From Mercurialis annua (lineage: Eukaryota; Streptophyta; Magnoliopsida; Malpighiales; Euphorbiaceae): a DNA stretch of 64,000 bases. Positions 38,761 through 49,074 of this stretch are shown piece after piece (position 1 is the first letter of the stretch; each line of letters starts with the position of its first letter). The notes under the pieces were generated by a model that had not been told where the DNA came from, searched no databases, and saw only the letters and a program-made list of their open reading frames with translations. The stretch covers positions 5,657,001 through 5,721,000 of the forward strand of contig NC_065573.1 of the NCBI RefSeq assembly GCF_937616625.2. Reading direction: 5' to 3'. Made by a program: the position numbers and the translations under genes.

Positions 38761-39221
38761 CACTACAAGAAAACAGTGGTTTAGCGACAGAAATTTCCGT
38801 CGCTAAACCCATTAATTCCGTCGCTAAAGCCTTTTAGCGACGGAATGGCGACGGCTTCTGTCTGTCGCAACTGTATCGGTCGCTAACTAAGTAGCGACCC
38901 ATTATTTCAATCCGTGGCAAATTTAGCGACGGAATTTCCGTCGCTAAATCTGCCAAGGCCGTCGCCAATTAGTCTCCTTTGGAGACTGAAATTGAGACAA
39001 ATTGGCGACGGATATTCCATTGTAGCGACGGAATTATCCGTCGCCAAAGAGGCAAAATTGAGACGAAATAGCCATGTTTTTGCGACGGACTGTTCGTCGC
39101 TACAACGTGGCATTTGGTCTCAATTTTAACCCTTTGGGGACAGATAATTCCGTCGCTAAAATGGAATATCCGTCGCCAAAAAAAGCCATTTTCGGTAGAT
39201 TCGTGCCGTTTTCCGTTGTTT
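38761..39221. repeat. CACTA-1 terminus and subterminal repeats
   Basis: After the terminal CACTACAAG comes a cluster of CGACGG / CCGTCG motifs in both orientations. Many are paired as TTTAGCGACGGAATTTCCGTC followed by GCTAAA, a perfect dyad, at about 38932-38949. In CACTA elements such motifs bind the TNPA/TNP1 protein and are needed in cis for excision. About 14 copies are visible. Short frames here on both strands (38907-39129) are by-products of the dyads. Confidence 0.85.
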
Positions 39222-39230
39222 TTTATATTT
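39222..39230. repeat. 9-bp target site duplication of the Mutator-like element, left copy
   Basis: TTTATATTT precedes the left terminal inverted repeat and is repeated exactly after the right one at 60643-60651. Nine bases is the standard duplication length for Mutator-like elements. Confidence 0.92.
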
Positions 39231-39358
39231 GGCCAAACTCATAGTAGGACCCCTCTACTATACAACTTTTGTTCATAAGGTCCTTATTCCAAAAATGTTA
39301 TTCCACCGGTCCCTCTACTTGCCATTTTTGCTATTTTAATACCCTTTTCTGGACGGAT
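39231..39358 (+). repeat. MULE left terminal inverted repeat
   Basis: It begins GGCCAAACTCATAGTAGG and ends around AATACCCTTTTC. It matches the reverse complement of 60521-60642. The sequence is rich in short runs such as CCCTCTACT that occur twice within the repeat. Confidence 0.9.
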
Positions 39359-39626
39359 TAAAGAGAGTGTATTTCACTCTCGTTAAGCGAGAGTGGCAGC
39401 CAAAAAAACATGAATAGAGATAAATTTAAATCCACGTGTGTGAGGCATGAAACACACGTGGAAATCTTTATAGCTAATGTATGAATTAACTACCAATTAT
39501 TACTTATTCTAGAGTTCTATTTCATATATTAAATCCACTAAGCAACCATCATCGTCACTTTCATCATTTATCAACAGCACAGTCCTCTTCTCTTCCCTGA
39601 TCATAAACCATACACCTGTAAATCCC
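39359..39626. other. MULE internal sequence left of the copia insertion
   Basis: About 265 bp with no reading frame of note. It contains a small hairpin (CACTCTCG, loop TTAAG, CGAGAGTG; 39375-39395). A pyrimidine-rich part near 39550-39600 looks like a 5' untranslated leader. Its continuation is at 50501, across the copia insertion. The last five bases, ATCCC (39622-39626), are the left copy of the copia target duplication. Confidence 0.7.
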
Positions 39627-41040
39627 TGTTAGTAGTATATGCCCTAGAGCCATTTGATCGTGTATATTTGTAGAATTAATCCCAATGGCAAAGATATATA
39701 TGTTCTATTTGAACTAAGTGTCTCATCAACTAAGTGTTCATGTATTACCTATTGTCCTTATCACATTGTGATAGAATCTATTCTTATGGTGTTAAGAGTA
39801 TGAGTGACAGATTCTATTATACAAGTGATCTAAATAACCGTTCACGATCGATGGGGTCCTGCGAATAAGGGCATCGCATTATCCCGAAAAGATTTGCACC
39901 TCTATTTATTCTCCTGATTAGTAAAGAGTTGCTAAATAGGAAGTAGTGAGTCTCATACTACTTGATGGGGATCAGAATAAACATGTGGACACTCAAGGTG
40001 TTGAGTAAGTCGAACAAGTGACGCTAGATGACTTATACATGGTAATTCATTAAAGTCAATTTAATGTCACCTAGTTCATAATTGTACATATGTCCTTTGA
40101 CTTGCGGTGACACTATCTTGTATATAGGTGATTAGAGTTTGATACTCCTTAACCCTAGATCTTTCATGAGCTAGGGCCGCGGGATGTGTTAGCTCTAGTT
40201 AGTTGTATATGGAGATAGGGGTTTAACCTAGAAAGGATTCATCACTCTGGATGAACGGAGACAAGATTCTATGCTATCTCAAATTGTTCTTGATGGATGA
40301 TAAAACCTGCGCAGGTGTATATGACTTACATAGAAAGTTGTTTCTAGTGGAAGTCATATTTATCAAGAATTAGAACTGAGAGATGAGGTCATATAAACAA
40401 GACATACAGTGTTTGACTTAACCGTGACACTAGCCGAGATTGGAATCTTAGATGAAGGGAATTTTGAGTGTACGGTAATTATGAACATTGGTTCAAAAAG
40501 AATGCACCGAAACATTCATCTCTATTTGGGGGTCGTGATATGTTGCTAGACGTCACTCTCGATCGACGAGAATTAATAATTAAATGGGATTTAATTAATT
40601 AATATAAGAAAGGCATTTCTTATGTCTCTCGTTGCCATATAGATGTGAACCTAGTTAGTCACACACAATAGAGTGTGCAGCCGATTGAGTTTACGAAAGA
40701 TCAATTTCATATGGATATTAGCATATCTCGGAAATTAATCTAAGATGAAAAACAAGTACAAATTAGAGACTAATTTGTAAGAGTTATAAATTAGTAGGAA
40801 CCTAATTGTACTATGTCCAAGTTAATTAGGGACTAATTTATAAGAGTTATAAATTAGTAGGAACCTAATTATATTTTAACCAAGTTTTATGATTAAAAGG
40901 CTTAAGTAATTAATTAGTGTAATTAATGATACTGAAATCATTAACCATAAGCTAATGGAATGATGATGTCATGGTGATGATGTAATGAGATAAGCTTATG
41001 TCATATATGTGATGTCATATGATGACATCACCTATATGAT

Positions 41041-41070
41041 GCCACCACATGAAAGGTGTCATGTGGTGGC
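41041..41070. other. Long perfect dyad in copia LTR1
   Basis: GCCACCACATGA and TCATGTGGTGGC form a 12-bp perfect stem around a 6-base loop, upstream of the LTR TATA box. Just before it lies a second dyad, TGATGTCAT facing ATGACATCA. LTR2 has the same palindrome at 43577-43606. In LTR3 the region is deleted. Confidence 0.8.
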
Positions 41071-41136
41071 AACACCTTTGCTTGGTCTGTGACACCTAGC
41101 ATGCAAGGTGTTGCATTCTTAAGACATGCTCTAGCC

Positions 41137-41144
41137 TATAAATA
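41137..41144 (+). promoter_or_regulatory. Putative TATA box of copia LTR1
   Basis: TATAAATA within CCTATAAATAGAGC, followed at about 25-45 bp by a CA-rich stretch suited to transcription initiation. The same motif is at 43673-43680 in LTR2 and 50031-50038 in LTR3. The position is typical of the U3/R boundary of a plant LTR. Confidence 0.65.
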
Positions 41145-41499
41145 GAGCATGTCCTTGCTCATTTCAATACACCACACAATACACATCTCACTACAAAGTT
41201 GTAGAGAGAGAAAGCACTTGAAGGAGTTCAAGTAGTCATCAATCACGGGAAAAACTTAGCGACGTTTCCATACATCCGAGCAAGGTAGTGATCGCGGCGA
41301 GAGTTTGAGCTTATGGTTGCTCGACAAGAGGAACTCTTGCAGATTACTTCAAGGCGAGGATTCAATCGGACGCATACTCGTGTGGACGAGCTTGAGGTCA
41401 CCGTACTTCCAGGACTACAAGAATCGTTGGAGAATCGACATAGGTATTCTTCCTATGATTCCTAGATGCGTGATTTAATTACTAAATGATACGACGTTC

Positions 41500-42161
41500 T
41501 CGGTTTTAATCCAATCTATGTTGAGAACATTGGATGGTTGTTAAAGGTATCATTAAGTACTTTTATAGAACTAAAGATATGGTATTAACAAATGGAGAAC
41601 GAGATTTTTGAGTAGACCGTTTTACAGATTCTGATTAATAAACAGATATGGATAATAGAGAGTTTATCTCCAGATTCATATTTATCTATAATGAAGGAGT
41701 AGTGAGCTAGAAGTGTTCTAAGCAAGAATCAACTCCATACTCCATTATAGAAGCCGAGTATATGATGACATGAGATGTCGTAATAGAAGGTGTTTGGATA
41801 AATTAGTGTAACTGAACTAAGTACGGTTTTCTTCCATTAAGTCGAAAGTTCCTCTTTTCTGCGACCACAATGGTGCTACTGCCCTAGCAAAAGAAACCGG
41901 GTCTCACAACTTATCCAAACAAAAGGAAAGGCATTATCATATTATCTAATGAAATTGTTGGAAAGAGAAAATTGTTTCTCTAAAAGATAGCATTAGCCAA
42001 TAACATGGCTAACCCACTGACAAAGCCCATGACTTGGAGTCATTAAGGTTTACATGACTTAGAGTCATTAAGGTTTACATGACTTAGAGTCATTAATATT
42101 TACATCTTGTGAAGATGGGGCTTATATATAGTTGTCAATGGCACTAGTTCAAGTGGGAGAT
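41500..42161 (+). pseudogene. Duplicate of the copia internal 3' end (RNase H part)
   Basis: This 662-bp segment matches 48413-49074 with roughly 7-8 differences by eye. It carries the end of the copia pol: an RNase H remnant with IEAEYM, a VPLFCDHNGATALAKE segment, and NNMANPLTKPM near the end, followed by the polypurine tract AAGTGGGAGAT (42151-42161). The same reading-frame breaks are present in both copies, so the frame was already broken before the duplication. Three tandem copies of a 25-bp unit (CATGACTT-GAGTCATTAAGG type) lie near 42030-42100. Confidence 0.88.
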
Positions 42162-44129
42162 TGTTAGTAGTATATGCCCTAGGGCCATTTGATCGTGTAT
42201 ATTTGTACAATTAATCCCAATGGCAAAGATATATATGTTCTATTTGAACTAAGTGTCTCATCAACTAAGTGTTCATGTATTACGTATTGTCCTTATCACA
42301 TTGTGATAGAATCTATTCTTAAGGTGTTAAGAATATGAGTGACAGATTCTATTATACAAGTGATCTAAATAACCGTTCACGATCGATGGGGTCCTGCGAA
42401 TAAGGGCATCGCATTATCCCGAAAAGATTTGCACCTCTATTTATTCTCCTGATTAGTAAAGAGTTGCTAAATAGGAAGTAGTGAGTCTCATACTACTTGA
42501 TGGGGATCAGAATAAACATGTGGACACTCAAGGTGTTGAGTAAGTCGAACAAGTGACGCTAGATGACTTATACATGGTAATTCATTAAAGTCAATTTAAT
42601 GTCATCTAGTTCATAATTGTACATATGTCCTTTGACTTGCGGTGACACTATCTTGTATATAGGTGATTAGAGTTTGATACTCCTTAACCCTAGATCTTTC
42701 ATCAGCTAGGGCCGCGGGATGTGTTAGCTCTAGTTAGTTGTATATGGAGATAGGGGTTTAACCTAGAAAGGATTCATCACTCTGGATGAACGGAGACAAG
42801 ATTCTATGCTATCTCAAATTGTTCTTGATGGATGATAAAACCTGCGTAGGTGTATATGACTTACATAGAAAGTTGTTTCTAGCGGAAGTCATATTTATCA
42901 AGAATTAGAACTGAGAGATGAGGTCATATAAACAAGACATACAGTGTTTGACTTAACCGTGACACTAGCCGAGATTGGAATCTTAGATGAAGGGAATTTT
43001 GAGTGTACGGTAATTATGAACATTGGTTCAAAAAGAATGCATCGAAACATTCATCTCTATTTGGGGGTCGTGATATGTTGCTAGACGTCACTCTCGATCT
43101 ACGCGAATTAATAATTAAATGGGATTTAATTATTTAATATAAGAAAGGCGTTTCTTATGTCTCTCGTTGCCATATAGATGTGAACCTAGTTAGTCACATA
43201 CAATAGAGTGTGCAATCGATTGAGTTTACGAAAGATCAATTTCATATGGATATTAGCATATCTCGGATATTAATCTAAGATGAAAAACAAGTACAAATTA
43301 GAGACTAATTTGTAAAGAGTTATAAATTAGTAGGAACCTAATTGTACTATGTCCAAGTTAATTAGGGACTAATTTATAAGAGTTATAAATTAGTAGGAAC
43401 CTAATTATATTTTAACCAAGTTTTATGATTAAAAGGCTTAAGTAATTAATTAGTGTAATTAATGATACTTAAATCATTAATCATAAGCTAATGGAATGAT
43501 GATGTCATGGTGATGATGTAATGAGATAAGCTTATGTCATATATGTGATGTCATATGATGACATCACCTATATGATGCCACCACATGAAAGGTGTCATGT
43601 GGTGGCAACACTTTTGCTTGGTGTGTGACACCTAGCATGCAAGGTGTTGCATTCTTAAGACATGCTCTAGCCTATAAATAGAGCATGTCCTTGCTCAATT
43701 CAATACACCACACAATACACATCTCACTACAAAGTTGTAGAGAGAGAAAGCACTTGAAGGAGTTCAAGTAGTCATCAATCACGGGAAAAACTTAGCGACG
43801 TTTCCATACATCCGAGCAAGGTAGTGATCGCGACGAGAGTTTGAGCTTATGGCTGCTCGACAAGAGGAACTCTTGCAGATTACTTCAAGGCGAGGATTCA
43901 ATCGGACGCATACTCGTGTGGACGAGCTTGAGGTCACCGTACTTCCGGGCCTACAAGAATCGTTGGAGAATCGACATAGGTATTCTTCTTATGATTCCTA
44001 GATGCGCGATTTAATTACTAAATGATACGACGATCCATTTGTTGTTGATATGATCAACTTTAGGATCCGGATTGTTGGAATTTTGATTTTGAATTGAAAT
44101 ATATGATCTGGCCTCCCGCTGCGCCAACA
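42162..44129 (+). repeat. Copia LTR2 (complete, 1968 bp)
   Basis: It begins TGTTAGTAGTATATGCC directly after a polypurine tract and ends CTGCGCCAACA directly before a primer-binding site. It can therefore act as the 3' LTR of the left partial copy and as the 5' LTR of the right copy. The perfect 12-bp dyad is at 43577-43606 and the TATA box at 43673-43680. Confidence 0.95.
43673..43680 (+). promoter_or_regulatory. Putative TATA box of copia LTR2
   Basis: TATAAATA in CCTATAAATAGAGC, in the only complete LTR. If the element is transcribed, this LTR is the best candidate to drive it. Confidence 0.65.
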
Positions 44130-44130
44130 G

Positions 44131-44142
44131 TGGTATCAGATC
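44131..44142 (+). promoter_or_regulatory. Primer-binding site for initiator tRNA-Met
   Basis: TGGTATCAGATC starts one base after the end of LTR2 and is complementary, with one mismatch, to the 3' end of plant initiator tRNA-Met (family consensus TGGTATCAGAGC). It would prime minus-strand DNA synthesis. This fixes LTR2 as a 5' LTR. Confidence 0.9.
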
Positions 44143-45899
44143 CACCGTATCATCGAGTATTAACGCGTTACGATTGAATACATGTATAAATAATCATGGA
44201 CTTGGGAATTATTATTGCATGTAATTTATATTTCCGAGTGTTTAAGTTTTTTTTTTTTCAAAAACCAACGAACGCTATTGTGATATTAATTACATTTGAT
44301 TAAATTCTGTCTAGAAGATTGGTACTTAAGTGGTCCGCTCGTGACCCTCCAATCTATCCTGGGAATTTTTCTAATGTGATAATTTAACACTATACGTGAT
44401 TCGCTTGTGCATTATGTTGTCATCAACATGATGTGCGGAAAAAGCGAAACCCGAAAAAAAAAACCCGGACAAAAAAAAATTCAATATTTTTTTCAATAAA
44501 AACCAAAAATGCTTGAAAACGGGTTTTAGACCCGGGAAAAAAGTTTTCGGCTCGGAAAACGAAAATTCGTAAAAAACCGAAATGCTGAAAAAGGGGTTTT
44601 ACACACGGGAAAAAGTTTCCGACTCAAAAAAAAAACCGTAAAAAAAACGTAAACAAAAAAATTAATTTTTTTTTCGAGGATTAGCAATCGGTTGAGGTTT
44701 TCGGAGGTTCTAGGATGAATCCTCGATACCTAAAGAAAGTAGATATTACATAGTAAATGATTAGAGAATCATTTCCGAGATATGTAATAATTTGCTCATT
44801 TTTTTGTGCCTAAAGAATGAGACCTAGAAAGTCCATGATCATACATGTGTGATTGCATGATTTATTTTAGCTTTAATATGTATGATGCATGTAAAATGTG
44901 TTGTGTGCTTAGTGAGACCGGAATAATTTAAAACCCTAAGAAATCTTCCTAAAAAGTTGAAAGATGAAGTTTATATTGATTAATCATTAAATTGATTTAT
45001 CAATGGCTCTCCATTGGAGCAATAAACTAACACACTTTGAGTTATCATCTTGTCGGCTATGGATACATAGGGGTGAGATGATATCGTCAAGAGGCTGTTG
45101 TTGAGTTTATTGTTAAGCATGAGATGTTACGGGTGTATTGATATAGTACACGACAATAACGGCAATTAGGCGTACATGAGTCGTGTATTATTCAAATTGA
45201 TACATCTTAGTTGATTTAATGGGTTAAACTTAACTAATGCAGAAACCCAATAACGACAATGGGTATCTGAGGGTGAAAGCATTAGGAGCCGGAAATGATT
45301 GAACCTCATATGAGATATGATGAACAAGTAGTTGTTCACTTATATATCATTTTGATCCCAAGAATAGCATTAAGTACTTGAGGGAAAGATAAATGAATAT
45401 AAGAATTCAATCGCCCGCTTGAAATCTTTTCCAACAAAGATTCCCGTTTCCTATTTTGGAAGTGTAGGATTCGACAAAGATAGTGGGAGGCCATTTTGAT
45501 AAAGACCAAATCATTATGGTTAAATATATAAAATAACATGAATACTAATTAGAGATCTTTGCTGTCTAAGGGATAATAGATTAAATAGAATCCTTTCAAG
45601 TGACATTCATGATAGTAATCGGCTAGTGGTTTAAAATCAATTTTTGATTGATTAAGATATTTAGATGCCTCCAAGGCTATTACGGAAAAGAAATGCACAA
45701 CGGTTAACAAAGAAAAATGTTTTCATTTGTTAAGATGTAGGACAGTATAAATCATTGCCGGAAATATTTGGAATATTTAAAAGGCGGTTCGGTCAATAAA
45801 AGAAAGTGTTTCTTTTGTCAAACCGAAAGATATTGAAATGGAAATTACATTAAGTATTGTGAATACTTAAAGGGCAATAACGAGAGGAACGACAATTCC
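44143..45899 (+). pseudogene. Copia leader and gag remnant
   Basis: The first about 550 bp are an A-rich leader with two similar blocks (around ACGGGTTTTAGACCCGGG at 44519 and the AAGGGGTTTTACACACGGG block at about 44592). The rest has no usable frame. A gag zinc knuckle can still be traced at 45807-45872: CFFCQTE is followed by tyrosine where the histidine should be, a stop where tryptophan should be, and tyrosine where the last cysteine should be. Gag is clearly non-functional. Confidence 0.75.
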
Positions 45900-47500
45900 A
45901 TCAAGAATGTCTATCTCGTATTCCAATGTCAATTGCTCAATTAAAAGCATGGGTATTGAATACCGATGTTAATTCTCACATTTTTTTATCTTTTACGGAT
46001 TTAGTAAAAGTAAGAAAGAAAGGAAAAAGATGAAGTAATCTTAAATCTCGGGAATGACGCAAGCGTTGCGACAAGAGCTATAGGATCAACTTCAATTTTC
46101 TTAAATAAACATAAGTTGTACTTAAACAAGTTTTTTGTACTTACCCAATATATATAGAAATATCATATCCGAATTTGTATGACAAATTTGGTAGTTGATT
46201 TTCTATTTACAAAGGATGTTTGTAGTATTATGTTTGATAATACGGAGTTGGGTATGGATATGTATAGAATGTTCTTTATGACTTGTATAAAGATGTTTAA
46301 TGCAAAAGATGTTTTCAAAATTAATACCATAAGTTATCAAACTTCTAAATAACTTTGGCATTTATAATTAGGACATATTGCAAAAGATAGACATAACAAG
46401 TTAGATAGGATGGGAATCTTGAGCAATCAATATTTTGCATCTCTTCCGATTTGTGAGTCGTATCTTAAAGGCAACATGGCCTGATTATTCTTTGTGGGAC
46501 AAAGAGTTAGAGCTAAAGCCGTTTAAGAGATCATACATAGTGATGCATATGGTACATTTAAAGAAACGGACCAAGGTAGATACTTATACTTCATTTTCTA
46601 CATCGATGATTTATCATGATATAGTTAAGTTTGTCTATGAAGAACAAACATGAAGATTTTGAAATGTTCAAATGACTTCAAGAATGAAGTAGAAAACCAA
46701 ATTGGAAAACGTATTAATACTTTATGATGTGATCGAAAAGGGAAGAATACGTGAGTACAGAATTTGGTATGTTCCTAAAAGGAATGTGGTATTATTTTTC
46801 AACTTACTCCTTGGGAACACCATGGTTGAATGGTGCGTCTGTCAAGAAGGACGTATCGTACATTGTGGGAAATGATACGATCAATAATGAGCTATATATT
46901 GACTTATCCATCTCGTTATAGGGTCAAGCACTTCTTACCGCTAATAAAATTCTAAATTAAATTCCAACTAAATTTGCACCATAGATACCTTATGCGATAT
47001 GGTATGAAATCAAGTCTTAAGGATGTTAAGATTTGAGGGTGTTCGGAACATATTAGGAAACTACTATCCGATAAATTTGGAATCAAAATCAATCATGGAA
47101 AGGTTATGTTGGATATCCTAAAGACATTTTAGGATATTGTTTCTATATTCGAACCGAACAAATAATCGTTTTTTATCGGTGGTAGTCTTTCTTAATAAAG
47201 CGTTTATTCAAGATGGACACTAAGAAAGGAATATAGAATTAGATGAGGAGTCATCTAGTTACCAACAAAATAATGAATCAATGAAGATTGATCAAACCCA
47301 CTAAAAGCCGGAGTTAGTAAAAGATGTATCTACATTAACAACTCGAATATTAAGTAGAGTATCTCGTCCACCGGAGAGAGATGGTTTTCCCGCATGATAA
47401 ACAAGAGTTGTTTAGTCATGGAGTAAAAGATCAAGTGTTGATCCCTCTACTTATGAGGAAACTATATCTGATATAGATTCTTAAAAATTGGTTTGATGGA
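45900..47500 (+). pseudogene. Copia protease/integrase remnant
   Basis: The integrase zinc finger begins at about 46355, with WHL then LGHIAKD, then GILSNQYFASLPICESYLKG. The last zinc-ligand cysteine is tyrosine (CESY instead of CESC). Core fragments follow: HSDAYGTFKE, then KNEVENQIG- and STEFGMFLKG-like pieces, with stops and shifts between them. From about 47100 to 47500 comes the linker to reverse transcriptase, with pieces such as RVSRPPER and KQELFSHGVKDQ. No protease motif was identified with confidence between 45900 and 46300. Confidence 0.82.
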
Positions 47501-48412
47501 ATAAAATCTAAAATGGATTCCATATAAAGAAACCAAATTTTAAAAGATAGTCGATCCATCCAAAGGTATTATACCAATAAGGTTTAAATGGATCTTCAAG
47601 TGTAAAATTGGTAGTAATGGAAAGGTGGAGACCTTTAAAGCTAGGCTTGTTGCAAAAGAGTTTTGCTAGCGGCAAGAAGTTGTATTGTGAATACACTTTA
47701 TCGCCGGTAGCCATGTTTAAGTCCATTAAGATTTTTCTTACCAAGACTACACATTCAGATTTTGTGGTTGGACATATGGATGTAAGAACCACATTCCTTA
47801 ATGGTTAAATTAAGGAGTATATCTATATGGAATAAGTCGAGGATTTTGAATCCGAAGAAGGTTCCAAGGCGTGTAAGCTAAAATGATCCCTAGTGGATGG
47901 AAAGAAAGCTTTGAGTTTCGTCGTCTTGATAAATCCGTAAGGAGTTATGAATTTATTAAAAATGATGATAAACCCAATGTTTACAAGAAGGTTAGTGGGA
48001 GCAGACTCACTTTCATGATCTTGTATGTAGATAACTTATTACTAATAAATAATAATATCGAAATGTTAACTTTTGTAAAACTTTGGTTTATCTAATACGT
48101 ACTCCATCAAAGACCTAGGAGAGGTAGCCTAAATTCGCAGTATTAGACTCTATAGAGATAGATCTAAGAGAATAATTGGTTTCTTATAAAGGCTCTTCTT
48201 AGAAAAGATATTGAAGTAGTTCAATATGGAAGTTCTAAGAGAGGATTGATACTAGTTAGGCATAAAATTCTTCTTTCAAAGGGAGTGTCTTCCGAAACTT
48301 CTGAAGAAAGACAGAATCTAGCAAAGATACCATAAGATTCGGCAATTGGTAGTCTGAGGTATGTGTTGCCACATACAAAGCTAGAAATTGTCTATGCGGT
48401 TAGTGGGACTAA
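47501..48412 (+). pseudogene. Copia reverse transcriptase remnant
   Basis: Traceable pieces in order: [14 protein letters not shown] and [14 protein letters not shown] (47540-47610), [15 protein letters not shown], a stop, then TLSPVAMFKSIKIFLTKT, HMDVRTTFLNG, and DDKPNVYKKVSGSRLTFMI followed by LYVDNLLLINNN. The catalytic YVDD motif reads YVDN (48024-48035), so one catalytic aspartate is lost. Stops and frameshifts break the frame many times. The open frames 47608-47808 and 47883-48095 are parts of this remnant. Confidence 0.9.
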
Positions 48413-49074
48413 TCGGTTTTAATCCAATCTATGTTGAGAACATTGGATGGTTGTTAAAGGTATCTTTAAGTACTTTTATAGAACTAAAGATATGGTATTA
48501 ACAAATGGAGAACGAGATTTTTGAGTAGACCGTTTTACAGATTCTGATTAATAAACAGATATGGATAATAGAGAGTTTATCTCCAGATTCATATTTATCT
48601 ATAATGAAGGAGTAGTGAGCTAGAAGTGTTCTAAGCAAGAATCAACTCCATACTCCATTATAGAAGCCGAGTATATGAGGACATGAGATGTCGTAATAGA
48701 AGGTGTTTGGATAAATTAGTGTAACTGAACTAAGTACGGTTTTCTTCCATTAAGTCGAAAGTTCCTCTTTTCTGCGACCACAATGGTGCTACTGCCCTAG
48801 CAAAAGAAGTCGGGTCTCACAACTTATCCGAACATAAGGAAAGGCATTATCATATTATCTAATGAAATTGTTGGAAAGAGAAAATTGTTTCTCTAAAAGA
48901 TAGCATTAGCCAATAACATGGCTAACCCACTGACAAAGCCCATGACTTGGAGTCATTAAGGTTTACATGACTTAGAGTCATTAAGGTTTACATGACTTAG
49001 AGTCATTAATATTTACATCTTGTGAAGATGGGGCTTTTATATAGTTGTCAATGGCACTAGTTCAAGTGGGAGAT
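48413..49074 (+). pseudogene. Copia RNase H remnant and polypurine tract
   Basis: The right-hand copy of the 662-bp segment. The RNase H remnant includes IEAEYM, VPLFCDHNGATALAKE and NNMANPLTKPM. The polypurine tract AAGTGGGAGAT is at 49064-49074, directly before LTR3, where plus-strand synthesis would start. Confidence 0.88.

Larger units (their letters stand above)
39627..41496 (+). repeat. Copia LTR1 (3' end deleted)
   Basis: About 1.87 kb, collinear with LTR2 up to AAATGATACGACG. The final about 100 bp of LTR2, ending GCGCCAACA, are missing. Sequence then jumps to the 3' part of the internal region at about 41500. By eye about 30 differences from LTR2. It carries the same palindrome and TATA box as the other copies. 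Confidence 0.92.

Noticed and set aside
38780..38950. Common origin of the satellite and the CACTA-1 subterminal repeats, because both contain TTTAGCGA
   Set aside because: The shared run is only about eight bases and the rest of the units do not align. Chance is sufficient.
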